NCBI GenBank assembly: GCA_001939145.1
Contig: LSRX01000353.1
Coordinates: 83,473-147,472 of the forward strand
DNA: 64,000 bases
Source of the DNA: Symbiodinium microadriaticum
Lineage: Eukaryota; Sar; Dinophyceae; Suessiales; Symbiodiniaceae
Reading direction: 5' to 3'
Position 1 is the first letter of the stretch, and each line of letters starts with the position of its first letter. A program made the position numbers and the translations under genes. Shown in pieces: positions 45,335 through 57,217 of this stretch. The notes below the pieces were generated by a model. It searched no databases. It saw nothing but the letters and a program-made list of their open reading frames with translations, and was not told the origin of the DNA.

Positions 45335-48300
45335 ATGTGCAGCCTCGCTGAAAGTGTGGGCTAACACAAACAGGGAGGTCAGTAGGCATTTGGCTGGTTG
45401 CTCTTTTTGAGTTTGCACGATCTGGCATTACATCGTTGCTTTGGGAGATTATGCGAAGTCTGCTTCACCAGGTCTACGACCCCGCATCCCTCAAACTTTC
45501 TGGATTGATCTGAACAAACTCTCTGTTGGAGCGGCACCTGCAGCGCCAGCAAGGCCTGGGTTAGGCCTTTAAGCCCTCTCTTATGCACGGCTTAGGGGTC
45601 ACCCTCAGGGTTTTAGCAAAGTCGGCGAGTCCGGTCGCTCTGCCACCAACGCCCTGCGTGCTTCGCAGGGAGCCGGCAGTAAAGGACGAAGTCACCGCAC
45701 GCCCGTACAGGCAGTATGCCTGAGATGCGACACACGGGGTCAGTGACTTCCATTGCATGGAGGGGTAGAAACTTAGGCACTAGTACGACCCCAACACCAA
45801 CCATGCCATCACAGCGGCACCTCGGGCTAAGGCATGGTGCCAACGCTGCACCACATGCCTCTAAGGGGGATCATACAATACAAGCAAAGTAGCTACAGCT
45901 TCAATTCAAGCACACAGGCGCTTACCTCAACATAAACCCCGAGATGCTGGTATCATGCCTATAGCCACCTCGAAATGAGGTGGCCCCATTTTCCGAACAC
46001 CCCCGCACGCCGCTCCCTTCATTGCGCCAAGACTCCCGGAGGCTTGCCAGTCAGAGCCCGTCGTAGCTGTAGAGCCTTAAGGCTCTGAGGCTTGGGCCAC
46101 AAGGAGCCGGTTTAGGGTTTGGGGTTGAGGGGTTTAGGCGCCAGGACGATTTCAGAGGTAGACAGCTCTGGAAACCTAAGAAGTATTTAGCTTGAATAAC
46201 TTGACTCTCACGGAAGACTCTCAGGGATTTCATTGGGTTCTCATGGAAGGCCTTGGATTTGGCTAGTGCACTTTCAGCTTCTCTAGGATCTACTTCCGCT
46301 CAAGTGTTTGGGGTCATGCGCATTAATGGGAAACTCGGCTTCCGAACCTTGCCACTTGCCGAGGTTCAAGCCGCATTCAAGGACACCATGCTGAAAAGAG
46401 GGCGCTCGAAAGCTCAAAGAACAGACCCTTTCTTAACATGCACCAGCATGTCCGCAATGCAAATCTCCGAACTTCATCGCTCGGCTGTTCGTGGCGGTAC
46501 GATGGTTGTAGGCACGGAAGTTGCTGCTGTTGCTGCGGCTGGCTTCGTTTTGGGTACGACCAAGAGCTAGCACCATTGATTTAGATTAGTGTGGCCAAGA
46601 AGCACAAATCCCAGCATGGCCAGGATCGATGCACTGACCAGTGTTGGAACCTGAGGCGAACTCCCCCTGCCAGTGCAGTTTGAGCCTAGCAGCAATGTCA
46701 GGTGAACCTGGTGACCTGAGGCATCGGGTATTCTGCGGGGTTGGAGGCTCCTCCGTTCCCAGGATTCCGTGTTCACGTGACCATGAGCCGGCAATGAACC
46801 CTGGTGCTTGCTTGCACCTTTGTCCGAGTCGTGCAGGAAAGTAACGGGAAGACTACTTAGCCAAGATCGATCACTCAAAACGCACTTCTGGCTTTCTTTC
46901 CGCTAGGGCATCTCTACAGTAACCAAGTTCCTTAACCCAAGCCGTGTAATCGGTGCCCGCAGGTTTGTAGCCCTGTGAGCTCAGATGGCTGCGTACTCTG
47001 TTCCAGACACGAGGCCCCAGTGAAGGCAGCCACACACCAGAGATGTCGGCCGAGGTTCGTTGCGCAGGCCTGCAACATGTTGGCAACGATTAGACGTGAG
47101 ACTCGGTCTGGAGGTTCCGCCGTGCCAGGCCGGTATGCGTTCTAGTCCTGCTCGTGGGCATTAGTTCGGTGCGTGACGGGTAGTGAGCACCCGCGAACTC
47201 GTGACCTGCTCCCGTACACCACTTATTCACTCGCAACAACCACCGGGGTAGCAGCGAAGGAAGCCCATGCCGGGGCAACAGAGCTTTGCTGCATGGGCTT
47301 CTGCCAATGTCCTGTTACCTTTAGTAATAGGGGCCCATCCAAACCAGATTTCTGAGTTCAATGGACGAACTGTGTCATCAAGCACAGGAGAGCTTCGTGC
47401 TTTGAGACTGCTACAGCACTGCATCGGCATTTCAAGCTCTCGCAGGTAGGAATGTTTCCAGGAGGGAAGCTTGTCAACCCTAGAGCCCTAGAGCCTTCAA
47501 CCTCGATTTCTTGCCGAAGTTCGCACCGACACTGACCTCCCAGAATTCTCCGCAACAGAGTCCGAGATCTCCCAATCCCAAACTCTTCGCCTCGGATCCC
47601 TTCTCTGTATCCGTGCGGAAGAGCGCCGGCTCCTTCTTGCACCACCCGCCACAATCCTTGAAGCAAAGATCTATTTCTTCTTGCTTTGGCCGCTCAAACG
47701 GGGACTCGGATCTCTATGCAATTCAGCTATTAAAGGGTAACCGCACCTTGAACACCTTTTCGCAAGCCAAACTTCGAACCCCTTCGGACAGTGACGATGA
47801 CACATCAGACCGTCAGACACACTTAGCTCCTCTCTGAGACACATGCCCGCGCACGAAAGATCTAGTTCCGGACATGGCGTGCGAATTTGGTCAACTCCCG
47901 ACTGCCCTGGGTCCCCGCGCCAACTCCGTTTCGAGGACCTCACGTTCAGCGGATCGTTGCTGCAGACTGGGAGGGTCGTCTTCAGGCTCTAGGGCAATGC
48001 GTCAGGCGACAAGCCCTCTTGGACAAACTTCACCTGGTTCGGCTAAGCAGCAATGACACCGGCCCTTCCGAAGTCCGTTTTCGGAAATCCTTAAGAGCGA
48101 TGTGTGAAGCAATTTTGGAACCTCCAAGCCCTAGAAGCCCTTCCAAGCCTTGGTGTAAGTGGCCCAGGGGGACGGAGGCGGAAATGCCTCAGTCGGCATG
48201 GAGAAAATGCACATTTTCGGATGCACTTCTTCTTCGCTCTTGATCAACCCTCGTCTGGCTGCCACAGCGTATCACTTGCACGTCGCTCAAATGCCGCGTC

Positions 48301-50914
48301 AAGCCTTCAATGGCTCTCGCGCGATCTGCACACTCAAGCGAACAGATCCAGAAAATCTATCAGTTATCTCAGCCTTTTCAAGTTAATCGCTGGGGTCGAA
48401 CCGCCGGAACCAAGGCTTTAGATGGGAAGTTGCCTAAGTTTCAACTCGTCCTTTCAAGAATGAACACTGAACCATCTCGAAGGAGTCCGCCTTGGCAAAG
48501 CCATGACATTGGTCGAGTGGTGCAGCGTCGGAGCACCTGGAGCTTTGCAGACTTGCGGAGCTTTGTAGAAAGACTGTTTCGTGGAGAGCTCGACATGCAA
48601 GGCAGACCTGAGAGATCTCTTTTCTGACTAAGCTTGGGCTATGCCTTTCTGTGCTACAACTGTTAGGGCCGGAGGCGGTACTTCGTTTCGCGTGGAGTTG
48701 GGAATTGCCTGTCGGGGCGATGCTAGCAGCCATTCGTCCTAGCTGATGGACTTTGGGCTGCGCCACCAGGCACACTTCGCAGCAAGTTGCACTGCATGGT
48801 CCATGACATGTTTAGCCCGATGTTGGTTCCTACAGATGGACATTGAGCTTGCTAGCATCGCACCGTACTTACGGCACTAGATGATTATTGTCGGTGGGGC
48901 AAGTGCATGTACATGGCAATATTGGAAGTATGCCAGTTATAGGAGCAGGGTTCACGGGATAACTATTCTTTGGACAAGCGTCTGAGACGAAGAGGCGAAC
49001 TCGCGCAGCTTCTCATTCACTTGCCTGCCAAAGAACCAAAAATGGAGCCCATCAGACGCCGTTGATGCAGCCTTTATTTGCGAGGGCTTCAGGCAACTTC
49101 ACCCAACGATGTCAGACTCGCTTGGTTCGCACAAATCACTGATTGACTGCTGAGCATAGCCATGCAGCACGACGTCCCACACAACATTCCGGACGAGGAT
49201 GACGGGGGCAAGAGCGACAAACAAACAGCAAGAGCAACAGGAAAAAGGACGCGTGTGCCTGTGTGTGAGCGATTCGGACAAACCTTCGCTTGATCTGTCG
49301 TAATTGACCAAATTAGGCATGCATGATTCAACAAGGACTGACCGATGGTTGCGGCGAAGCAAAAGTCTCGTGAGGGTGTGTAGAGTGGGTGTACAGGAGC
49401 AAGAGTGCTGAATCTATTGACAGAGTTTTTTCATAGACTGCTTTCTGAAGTGCGGATCACATGCATCTTCGCAGAAGCACAGAAACCCCAAAATCCTTCA
49501 ACAGGGGTTCTGAACAAAGGAAACGTAGGGTCGTCCATGGGTCATTCGCCCCGAAACCGGAAGCATGCAAGGGCCACTCCAGAGATTTGCCGTTGCTGCT
49601 CTTTCCACATTCCAACAGCAAAGAGCCAGACCTCCGGATGTTGCAAGGTCGAATTTGGGACAAACTCGGTACAGCAGGTCATGTTAAAACGAAGCTTGCG
49701 GGTTGAGATATGGTTCGACGAGGCAACTGGACAGGACAGAAGGGCCAACAGACACTCTCACCGGGTGTCTTTCAGATTACTCAATTACTCTGCTCCCGTG
49801 AGCCGCAGATGCAGAGGCCAGCACGTCTCCAATCCCGCGCTCACCTGAAATTCATGAGCCCATCGTCAAAACTACTGTGCATGCCCAGCTTGAAAAGTGC
49901 TGCTCGTAGGTTGGGCCTAAGGCCTTAGACAGACTCATGGTGTGGGCGGTTTCAAGAGTCAGAAGCATCGAACAAACAAAAGCATGTACATGGCTTCTGT
50001 GAAGATCCAGGCTATATGGTGCAAAGGCACTTGTTGGACAGGTTGCTTCGCGTCTGTCATGCGCAAGATCGAAAGAAGCATTGTTGCAGCTAAGATACCA
50101 CAATGTAGGCCAGAACGGCCGCAATGGTGGACAGCATGGTGATGAGCATGAGAATGAAGCGCAGCCTCTGAAACGAGATGCTTAGCAGACTACCGTGTGC
50201 GAGCGAAGCGGAAAGACGCAAAGACGATGCGGTCGGGCGACGTCCTGATTGAGATACGCCAGGAGAAGTCCTGAGCATGCTCACCACACCCGTTGTTTCG
50301 TGTGCTTTCGAAACTGGGAGATCCAAGATTTTCCCTCGAGTGGCTGCGTGAAAGTACGGCTGAAGTGGGAGCTGTTGCAAGGTCAATTGAAGGATTATCT
50401 GGAATGCAAGTAGCATGGGATAGCAGTCGAATCCTTCTCATTTGCAATAGCTGCTCACCTGATGTAGTCGTAACCAGAGTCTTTGCAGCAGGCGCTGCTA
50501 CAGTGTGTCTGAGTGACAGCCGCGCTGCTGGGCTACACAATTGACAGAATTTTTTGCGAGGCAAGGCCAACACAACAAGTAGACCCCTGTATCAACTCCG
50601 CCCAAACAGCCCAAGTTGGCTTGCTGAGGCTAGGACGTCTTGGATGCCTCCGCGGCCCATCATCGACTTTGTATGATCCTTTGCAATCGAACTTGAACCG
50701 CAGGTTGCACGAGTCCCTCTGCACCTAGAGATTGTGGTGCCCTGGGCGCACCTTGCGCTAGACCGGCTATTGCTCTGTGCGGATGTTGAGACTTAGATGC
50801 ACTTGCTAGCTGGAATCGCGAACTGACAGGTCTCCTTCTGACTCCTCCGGTGAGCGTTGATGTAGATCTTGTATGCAAGCCTCATGGATGGATCTTCAAA
50901 CGAGCCAGCCATGT
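41386..50914. other. Long stretch with no recognised gene
   Basis: Ordinary base composition with many short ORFs. The more protein-like ones are 41743-42168 (minus), 46253-46570 (plus; starts MDLASALSASLGS and includes FGVMRINGKLGF) and 47887-48243 (plus; RLPWVPAPTPFRGPH, then QRIVAADWEGRLQALGQ), which could be retroelement scraps. None shows a domain I can name. A small hairpin, GCCACCTCGAAATGAGGTGG, lies at about 45963-45982. Confidence 0.4.
45286..45332. repeat. (CT)n microsatellite
   Basis: An uninterrupted run of CT dinucleotides of about 47 bases. Confidence 0.95.
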
Positions 50915-51014
50915 AGGTAGTTCTCTAAATCAGGGTGCCTTTTAGGGTCCTTTGTATAAGGGTGCCGTGCTATTCTGGGGACCTAAAAGGGGACCCTACT
51001 CTAGAGAACTACCC
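50915..51014. mobile_element. MITE, copy 2 (100 bp)
   Basis: It has the same terminal repeats as the element at 27270-27358: GGTAGTTCTCTAAATCAGGG at the left and GAGAACTACCC at the right, with a diverged centre. ATGT lies directly before (50911-50914) and directly after (51015-51018). Both copies therefore have a 4-bp target duplication, each with a different sequence. Confidence 0.88.
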
Positions 51015-51018
51015 ATGT

Positions 51019-54000
51019 GCATCTGACCCGCCACTGCCTTCGAACACGCAATATGGGCCACAGTACGGATTCCTCACAAACTAAGCTTGTAACTCGTCGC
51101 GTTACCTCGTATTGAAATTAACCACGTATGCTGTCCCGGCTACATGATCGTCGCAGGCAGCAGCGCAGTTAAGTAGAGCGCCATGCAGATGATGACGACG
51201 TCCTTTTGCTTCACATCAGGCTACAGGTTGCTACATCTCCAGCACGTTGCATCCCATTGCGGGGTCGGGGGTCCGGCATTTCATGGTTCAAAGCCCTCGC
51301 GTCACAGTCCCTTTGGCCCCGGTCCCCGAGCCAGAAGCGCACGTGGATGTTGTGCAGGCAGTACCTCCCCAACTCGACAGGTGCAGGGTCGACATGCTGG
51401 CTAATGGGGCCGTAGAAACGTGAACCGAAATGTTCGTAGAGTCCAGTGGTCTCTCCCAAAATGTTGACATTGAGCCCGGAACACAGCATTAGCTTGGCAA
51501 CGGCCCAATCTGAGAAGGCGTGCACCAGCGCGCAGCCAGAATAAATCAAAGACCTGGCAGTCTGGTCATGCTTGGGACTGTTGAAGGCCCTGACGGCGCC
51601 GTGCTGGCGAGCAAGTTGAAAGGAAGACGATGACAAGTTCGCATTATTGTGAATATTGCTGTCCTCGCTCATACTCTTGAAGGCCCTGAGAGCCAAGCCC
51701 TGCCGTTGCGAGCAGCACGAAGATCCGCAAGCACACGCCGCCGCAACCGCGGGAATCGTGGCCTTGTGCCGATGCCCACAACTCTTTGAAATGAGATCTC
51801 GTGCATTGACACACCAGGAGAGATAGAAGGACCCATCTTCATGTATATTTACGGCACACATACGTACCGATGTGTGCCCGTATGTCTGTATGTATGACGC
51901 GCGCACATCTGTATGTATAGAGGTGTTCTATACATGTACCTTTACACCAAGGGTTTTCTTTGTCAAATGCGGTTTGCACACACGCACACACTGTTGCCAT
52001 AGTTGCGCAGAGCGGCAGAAGCTTGATTCCGCAGAGCTTGTCTAGCTCACGGTTTCGCTTCATCTTGGAGCCCTTGAGGCCCCAGACTGTGAAGCTGGGA
52101 CCCGATCGACCCAGTTGACTACCACCACAACCCCCCGGTGTGTGTCGGGCCGCATTGCAGCAAGAAGGACACCACATCTCTGGATCTGGCCGTCGTTGAC
52201 CTGCAAGGAAGTGCAGGGAGGTCAAGAAGCAAAATGCAAGAGAATCGAGTGCCGTGTTGCGGAAGCGTGCCCAGCCTGCTGCTCATGAGCGGGGTCGACC
52301 TTGAGGAAACCGACTGCATGTACTGCTCTACCAAACTCACTCTGTCCCTAGTGATGCAGCACGTGCACCTTACATATCTAGCCGCGTCCCCGGAATTTCA
52401 GACCCTGCAACCAGGCTCTTGCATCATTTGTCGAGGTGGAGCGGGAGAAGGACTTGCAAACAAATACTAAAAAGGCGACTTCGCTGTTGCAGGGGCTGTG
52501 CCAACTAATGGTCGCAAAATAAATAGGTGTCGTTCTTTGAGCCGTCACCTCCAGGTAAATTCTTGAGGAGTATCCCCGATGCGATTGCCTTCGAACACGC
52601 ACGGCCCGACGCCGCAAGACAGCGTTGGCGACGTTCCAAAGCCAGAAACATTGTGCTGAGTCCCTGGCGATCCACGGTGTGACATCGCGAATTCAGACAC
52701 GGTTCGGTGAAACAGGGATGGACCACCTTGGCTTTGCAGGATGTGGGGCGAGACAGTGAGCCGAACCAAGAGGTGCAGAAAGAAAGCTGCAAGGTTCAAT
52801 AGCTCGCAGGTTAGGTCGTCGCACGTCATGATGGAGGGTATTGAGAGAAGCTACTGTAGTAGGGACATCCAGCTTTCGAATCACCAAGCGCCAGCTGATC
52901 CCGAAAAGCACCTACATCAAGGGCATTCTTGCATACCTCCCGAACATCTGCGAAGGCCCGACGTGAAAAGCCCTGAGCCTGAGCCATCTCTTGTGAACTG
53001 TGCTGAATGAACAAATGCCGACAGAAACACAAACACTCAGACACGGAAACATTGGCCTGAGTGCGTGCAGAAATGTCAGGTACCGGGGACTAAGCGCCTA
53101 CCCAATACTTCAGGAGAAGCCGAAAGAAAAGCAGCAGAAACTGACGTGCAAGCCATGCAACATGCTCAGGTCCTGCGCGCAGGATCAAGAGGGACTAGGC
53201 TCGTGACATAGGCCGACTTTTAGTTTATGGAATTTGGGTCGTCTAGATGGTCCGAGACGCTTCATTGTAGCAAACCAACATCGAAGGTCCCCAAAGGATG
53301 GCAAGTAAGGACTTCAGGATATCCCGGCGAGCTCCGTCCGCATACGGCATTGCAACGTACCCCTGCAACAACAGGCAGTGCACCGTCCTCATGATTCGAT
53401 ATCGTCGGCGTGGATGCCGCTACTCAGCCAGCTGTAGCCCAAAAACGATGGCAGCTGTGCACGGTCACCGCTCTGAAACCCACTCTCCAAACACGGAGCT
53501 GTCAGTTCTTACTGCTCTTGCTATACAGGCCCCAGCAGCAACAGCCCCTCGAACGTCTCCGTCAAAGTACATAAACCTCTCAAGACACGCTGTCAACCCG
53601 ATCTCAGGCTAAGTCATGAGGCTTCAATCGCACTTTAAGTTGTGGCCGCAACCCAATTCCCTACGAGGGCAAAGCGGAGCACAGTCTGCAATGAAGCGCT
53701 GAAGCCGTGCAGCTTGCAATACGCAGGAGTCAAGACTATCTCTATGCACTGCTATTGATTGCGTGGGGACTAAAGGGCAATCCAACTCATGCAGCTACTT
53801 GGGCGCTTGGCCATACGGCAGCTGCCTGTGTGGCCACTAGGGCTTACGTTCTTTAGCAGTGCCTTGCTCCCCCCGAAACGTTGGCACCGCCTGCTTCATC
53901 GCCTTCTTCCTTGCGAGCTCCAGGTCCTCTGCAAAAGCACTACGCTACATTGACATATTGCAATGTAAATCTTTAGCAGCAGCCTGTACAGTGTTGCTCA

Positions 54001-54958
54001 CTACAACTAGCCGATAAGATGTTGATGTGCGCGCATGAGAGGGCGGGCTGCCAGCGAACGTCAGCTGCTAAGTCAGCGTTGAGCTGATCCAGGCTTTGCT
54101 TGTTTCTTTCTGTTGGCCGAGACGCATGCGAGGCAAATCTGCAAGGCTAGTCTTCTCTCTGCTTTGGCAGTTGCCTGTCCGTCCCGCATACTTTCGTCTC
54201 ATCTGGTTGCATCTCCCTGGTCCTCTGAGTTGTCGCCTGCCTCCGGGGTGTTGGCCAAGTTGGCAGGGGTTTCCGCCGCAGTCACTGCATGGACTCGGTT
54301 CATCATGGCCTGTGCGGCGAACCAGCAAACGCAGAGCTTAAGCCGAGAGCATTTTAGAGGCTGAGCCGGTACAAGTGAGTTGGCCTGATTCAAGTTTCGT
54401 CTTTTGACATTGAGCATGGCCTCATGACGAGCATGCCTGTGTTACGATTGATGGATGCACTTTTGTTATACCAGCACAGCAACCTCTCAAGAATCCACAA
54501 CACCATCATCTATAGTTCTCCATCCACCCGAAGCCCTTACGAGTAGCGCATTGCGCCCCCATGGGCCGAAACAGCTAGCATCTGCCATCTTCGAGAAGCC
54601 AGAAGCTAAAGCAAAAGAGGCTTCAAGCGCCCTTTGTCACCAGGGCTCCGGCTGCGTGGCTGTAATACCTCGGGGGGATCTGGGTGTTGGGGTCGGGGCT
54701 TCCCGCATCCGAGGAGTTCACGGCTTACAAGTAAGTTTTGGAGCGTTTCACAAGCTCATGTTCCGCGAGGCCTCTCGTTCAGTCACCATGACAATGATGT
54801 ATGAGTAGTCAGTGCAGGACGCCGGAAAAAAACCGAAAACATCGGAGATGGATGATGCTGCAAGCGCCGCGTCCTGGAACCCGAATAGTTCAACTCAAAG
54901 AGCCCATAAGCTCGCTTAGGGTCTCCATCCTCATGTCCCTCCATCCCGTCTTAGGCAG
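51019..54958. other. Stretch with no recognised gene
   Basis: The longest ORF is 51211-51906 on the minus strand (231 codons). Its middle (LMLCSGLNVNILGETTGLYE) is the most protein-like part, but no family is recognised. 51840-51935 is rich in GTATGT/ACATAC units. Remaining ORFs are short and not convincing. Further 3' exons of the minus-strand E2 gene may lie near 54500-54958. Confidence 0.35.
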
Positions 54959-57217
54959 CTACTCGTTGTAGCTTTCCATGAAGAGGCGCCCGGCCTTCGA
55001 GCTCCAAATGAGCTCGGTTCGTGCGTGTGACGAAGTGTCAGGTCGTAAAATACGGGCCTTAATGACTACAGTGGGCTTTTGGGCGATGTTCTGCCGGAGC
55101 TATGACAGGAAACCTAGGGCATAGGCATAGTTTGAGTTGCTATCTACTTGTAACTATTCGCTCATTTGCTCTCGGCTTGGCAGGGGCGGGGTCTTGTCAC
55201 ATAGCAAAATCCCCTTTGCCCGTCAGCATGCCTTGCCACGGTACAGTCGCTGCAACGGACTTGCGTGACGCTCGCTATGTGCCTCCCTTCCGACAGTCAT
55301 TCCGTCGCCAGCCTGCAGCCTAAGGACTCTGCGAGTGAGCACAGGACGAGCTGTTCTCATTTCCAAGGTTTACGCCCTCTACAGACTTCAACTTACAACG
55401 ACGGCCCGGAACATCTCAAAAGCCAGCCCCATTGCGTAGGCCCAAATATAGCTCAGCCTCTCTGCACCCAGAACTCCGTGGTTGCTCCGTGTCCGCCTCC
55501 TCGTTCAGAGCGGACTCCGGGAAAGGCACGATGAGCAAGCAGCGAATCACCTGCAATGGCATTCTTTAGGGATGCGCTTAACCTGCGGCAGCATCTCAAT
55601 TCCCCAACACCGATGCATGGTCCTGGTAAGATGGAGTACGGACCACGAAGGCCAACTGTACTTGTGAGCCTTTCTTCGACAAAGCTCGGGGACCTTGCCG
55701 GACCCTCAAAACCCAGCCCTTAAGCCCTTGTCCAGCCTGCAGCACATGAGCCAGGGACCAGTTTTGTGGATCCCAGTCCCTGCAAAAACAGGGAAGGCAG
55801 GTCATCCGATTTAACTTCCACATGCATGGTTCACTGGGAGCTGGATTCCGGAGGATGTAGGCTTTCAATGCGTGCTGTGTCAGCGGAGCCTTGCTCGGTC
55901 TTACGGGTTGCAGGGCTTGCCTTCAGGCTCTTGGCCACCGGTGATGCTACAAAAAAGTCGCTTTGCAGGAGTCTCTAGACTCTTAGCATCGTGCTGCCAG
56001 TTGCGAACATGCCCTTGTACGCAGGGCTTACAGTCTGCCGAGTGGCCACGCTTAGACCTGATCTGGTGCGCCTCTTCAGCGTGTTCACACAGACATCGCC
56101 ATTTTGAGAAATGTTTGGGTGAAAGATCTTCGTCAAGAAGACCTTAGCAGCAGACGCAAGGCTTTGACGCTTAGAGCAGGGCCAACACTTGTGAATAATG
56201 CTCCTGCTCACTGTCGCCGGGCCGATTTCCAACATGCACCGGAAGAGTGACCGCAACTATGCTCTGCTCTCTGCCCCCCGCCCTCTTATTCACATGCCTG
56301 CATCCTCATCACTCACGCTCTCTTTCCTACCTGCCCTTCCCTGCACCCTTCCCTACCGACCCTACCGCCTATTTTCCAGATGACCTGACTTAGTCCAAAC
56401 CCAGCCGGGGCTGCAGCTGCTCGTGGTGGCTGCTGCGGAAACTCTGCGCCAATCACAATCTTCAAGCGGTAAGTGCCTCCTTCGTACCTTGGACCCGGAG
56501 CAATCCGGAGTCAGGAACGTCTAGGGCTCTCAGCTAGAATCCCCCTGCTTGTGTGCCATGTGCACTTACTGCGGGATGCATGGACAAGGCCCTCGAATCC
56601 CATCAAGGGGTGTATCGTGGGCTCGAGCCCAGCCGTTTGTGCAGAGGTTTCAGAGAGCCAGATGTCTAATTCCTGCCAGGACTAGCAGCCAACCCAACGC
56701 ATCTACACATCATGGCTCCTCTGCGGTTTAAGTCGACACGATGCGGCTCTCATGACCATCCTGTTACTTACGTTTATTCTTCGCTCCGCCTTCTGCGCGG
56801 ATGCTCCCGTGCTGTCCACTTACTTTGTGAAATCAAAGCACTTTGGTGCAGATGATGCAGCAGAAACCAAGGATTCTCAATGAATCTTGTCAGGTCTCGC
56901 ATTCCTAGGTCAGAAGAAATAAGGAGATGAACAAATACCCTGATTGTTGGCTGTGGCAATGACGCAACAGCTTCGACATTTACTACGGCTTGGAGCAGTC
57001 GTTTAAAGGATCAGCATTCAACTTTAAATTATCGCGCTGGCGTGCCGCACCGGTGAATATACCTTCCCATTTACCACATACAGATCCGTAACAAGAACTG
57101 CAAGTTCTCCAGAAACCCAGGTCCAAAAGCAGACGCACCAGCCGTGGGGAAGCAAAGTTGGGCCCCAAACGGAGTCTGTGTGGGTCCTTCAACGATGGCC
57201 TGCACGTCCAGCGGGTC
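54959..57217 (-). CDS. UBE2S-like ubiquitin-conjugating enzyme (E2), first exon(s) not found
   Basis: Exons on the minus strand, 5' to 3': 57217-57164 (DPLDVQAIVEGPTQTPFG); about 56477-56421 (GTYRLKIVIGAEFPQQPPR); 56142-56072 (VFLTKIFHPNISQNG, then DVCVNTLK with the catalytic cysteine); 55779-55737 (DWDPQNWSLAHVLQ); 55550-55497 (VIRCLLIVPFPESALNEE); 54994-54959 (AGRLFMESYNE, then TAG). The order and text match the UBC core, including the HPN motif and PESALNEEAG, which is characteristic of UBE2S. UBE2S extends Lys11-linked ubiquitin chains with the anaphase-promoting complex. Most introns here have GC donors. The N-terminal helix exon (upstream of 57217) was not found. The stop comes soon after the core. 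Either the C-terminal tail that docks on the APC/C in animals is absent, or the last exon ends at a GT donor at about 54961 and continues further on. Confidence 0.85.

Noticed and set aside
51211-51906. 231-codon minus-strand ORF as a gene
   Set aside because: It has an open frame but no recognisable domain or splice context, and part of it covers low-complexity GTATGT repeats. Kept only as a note in the region entry.
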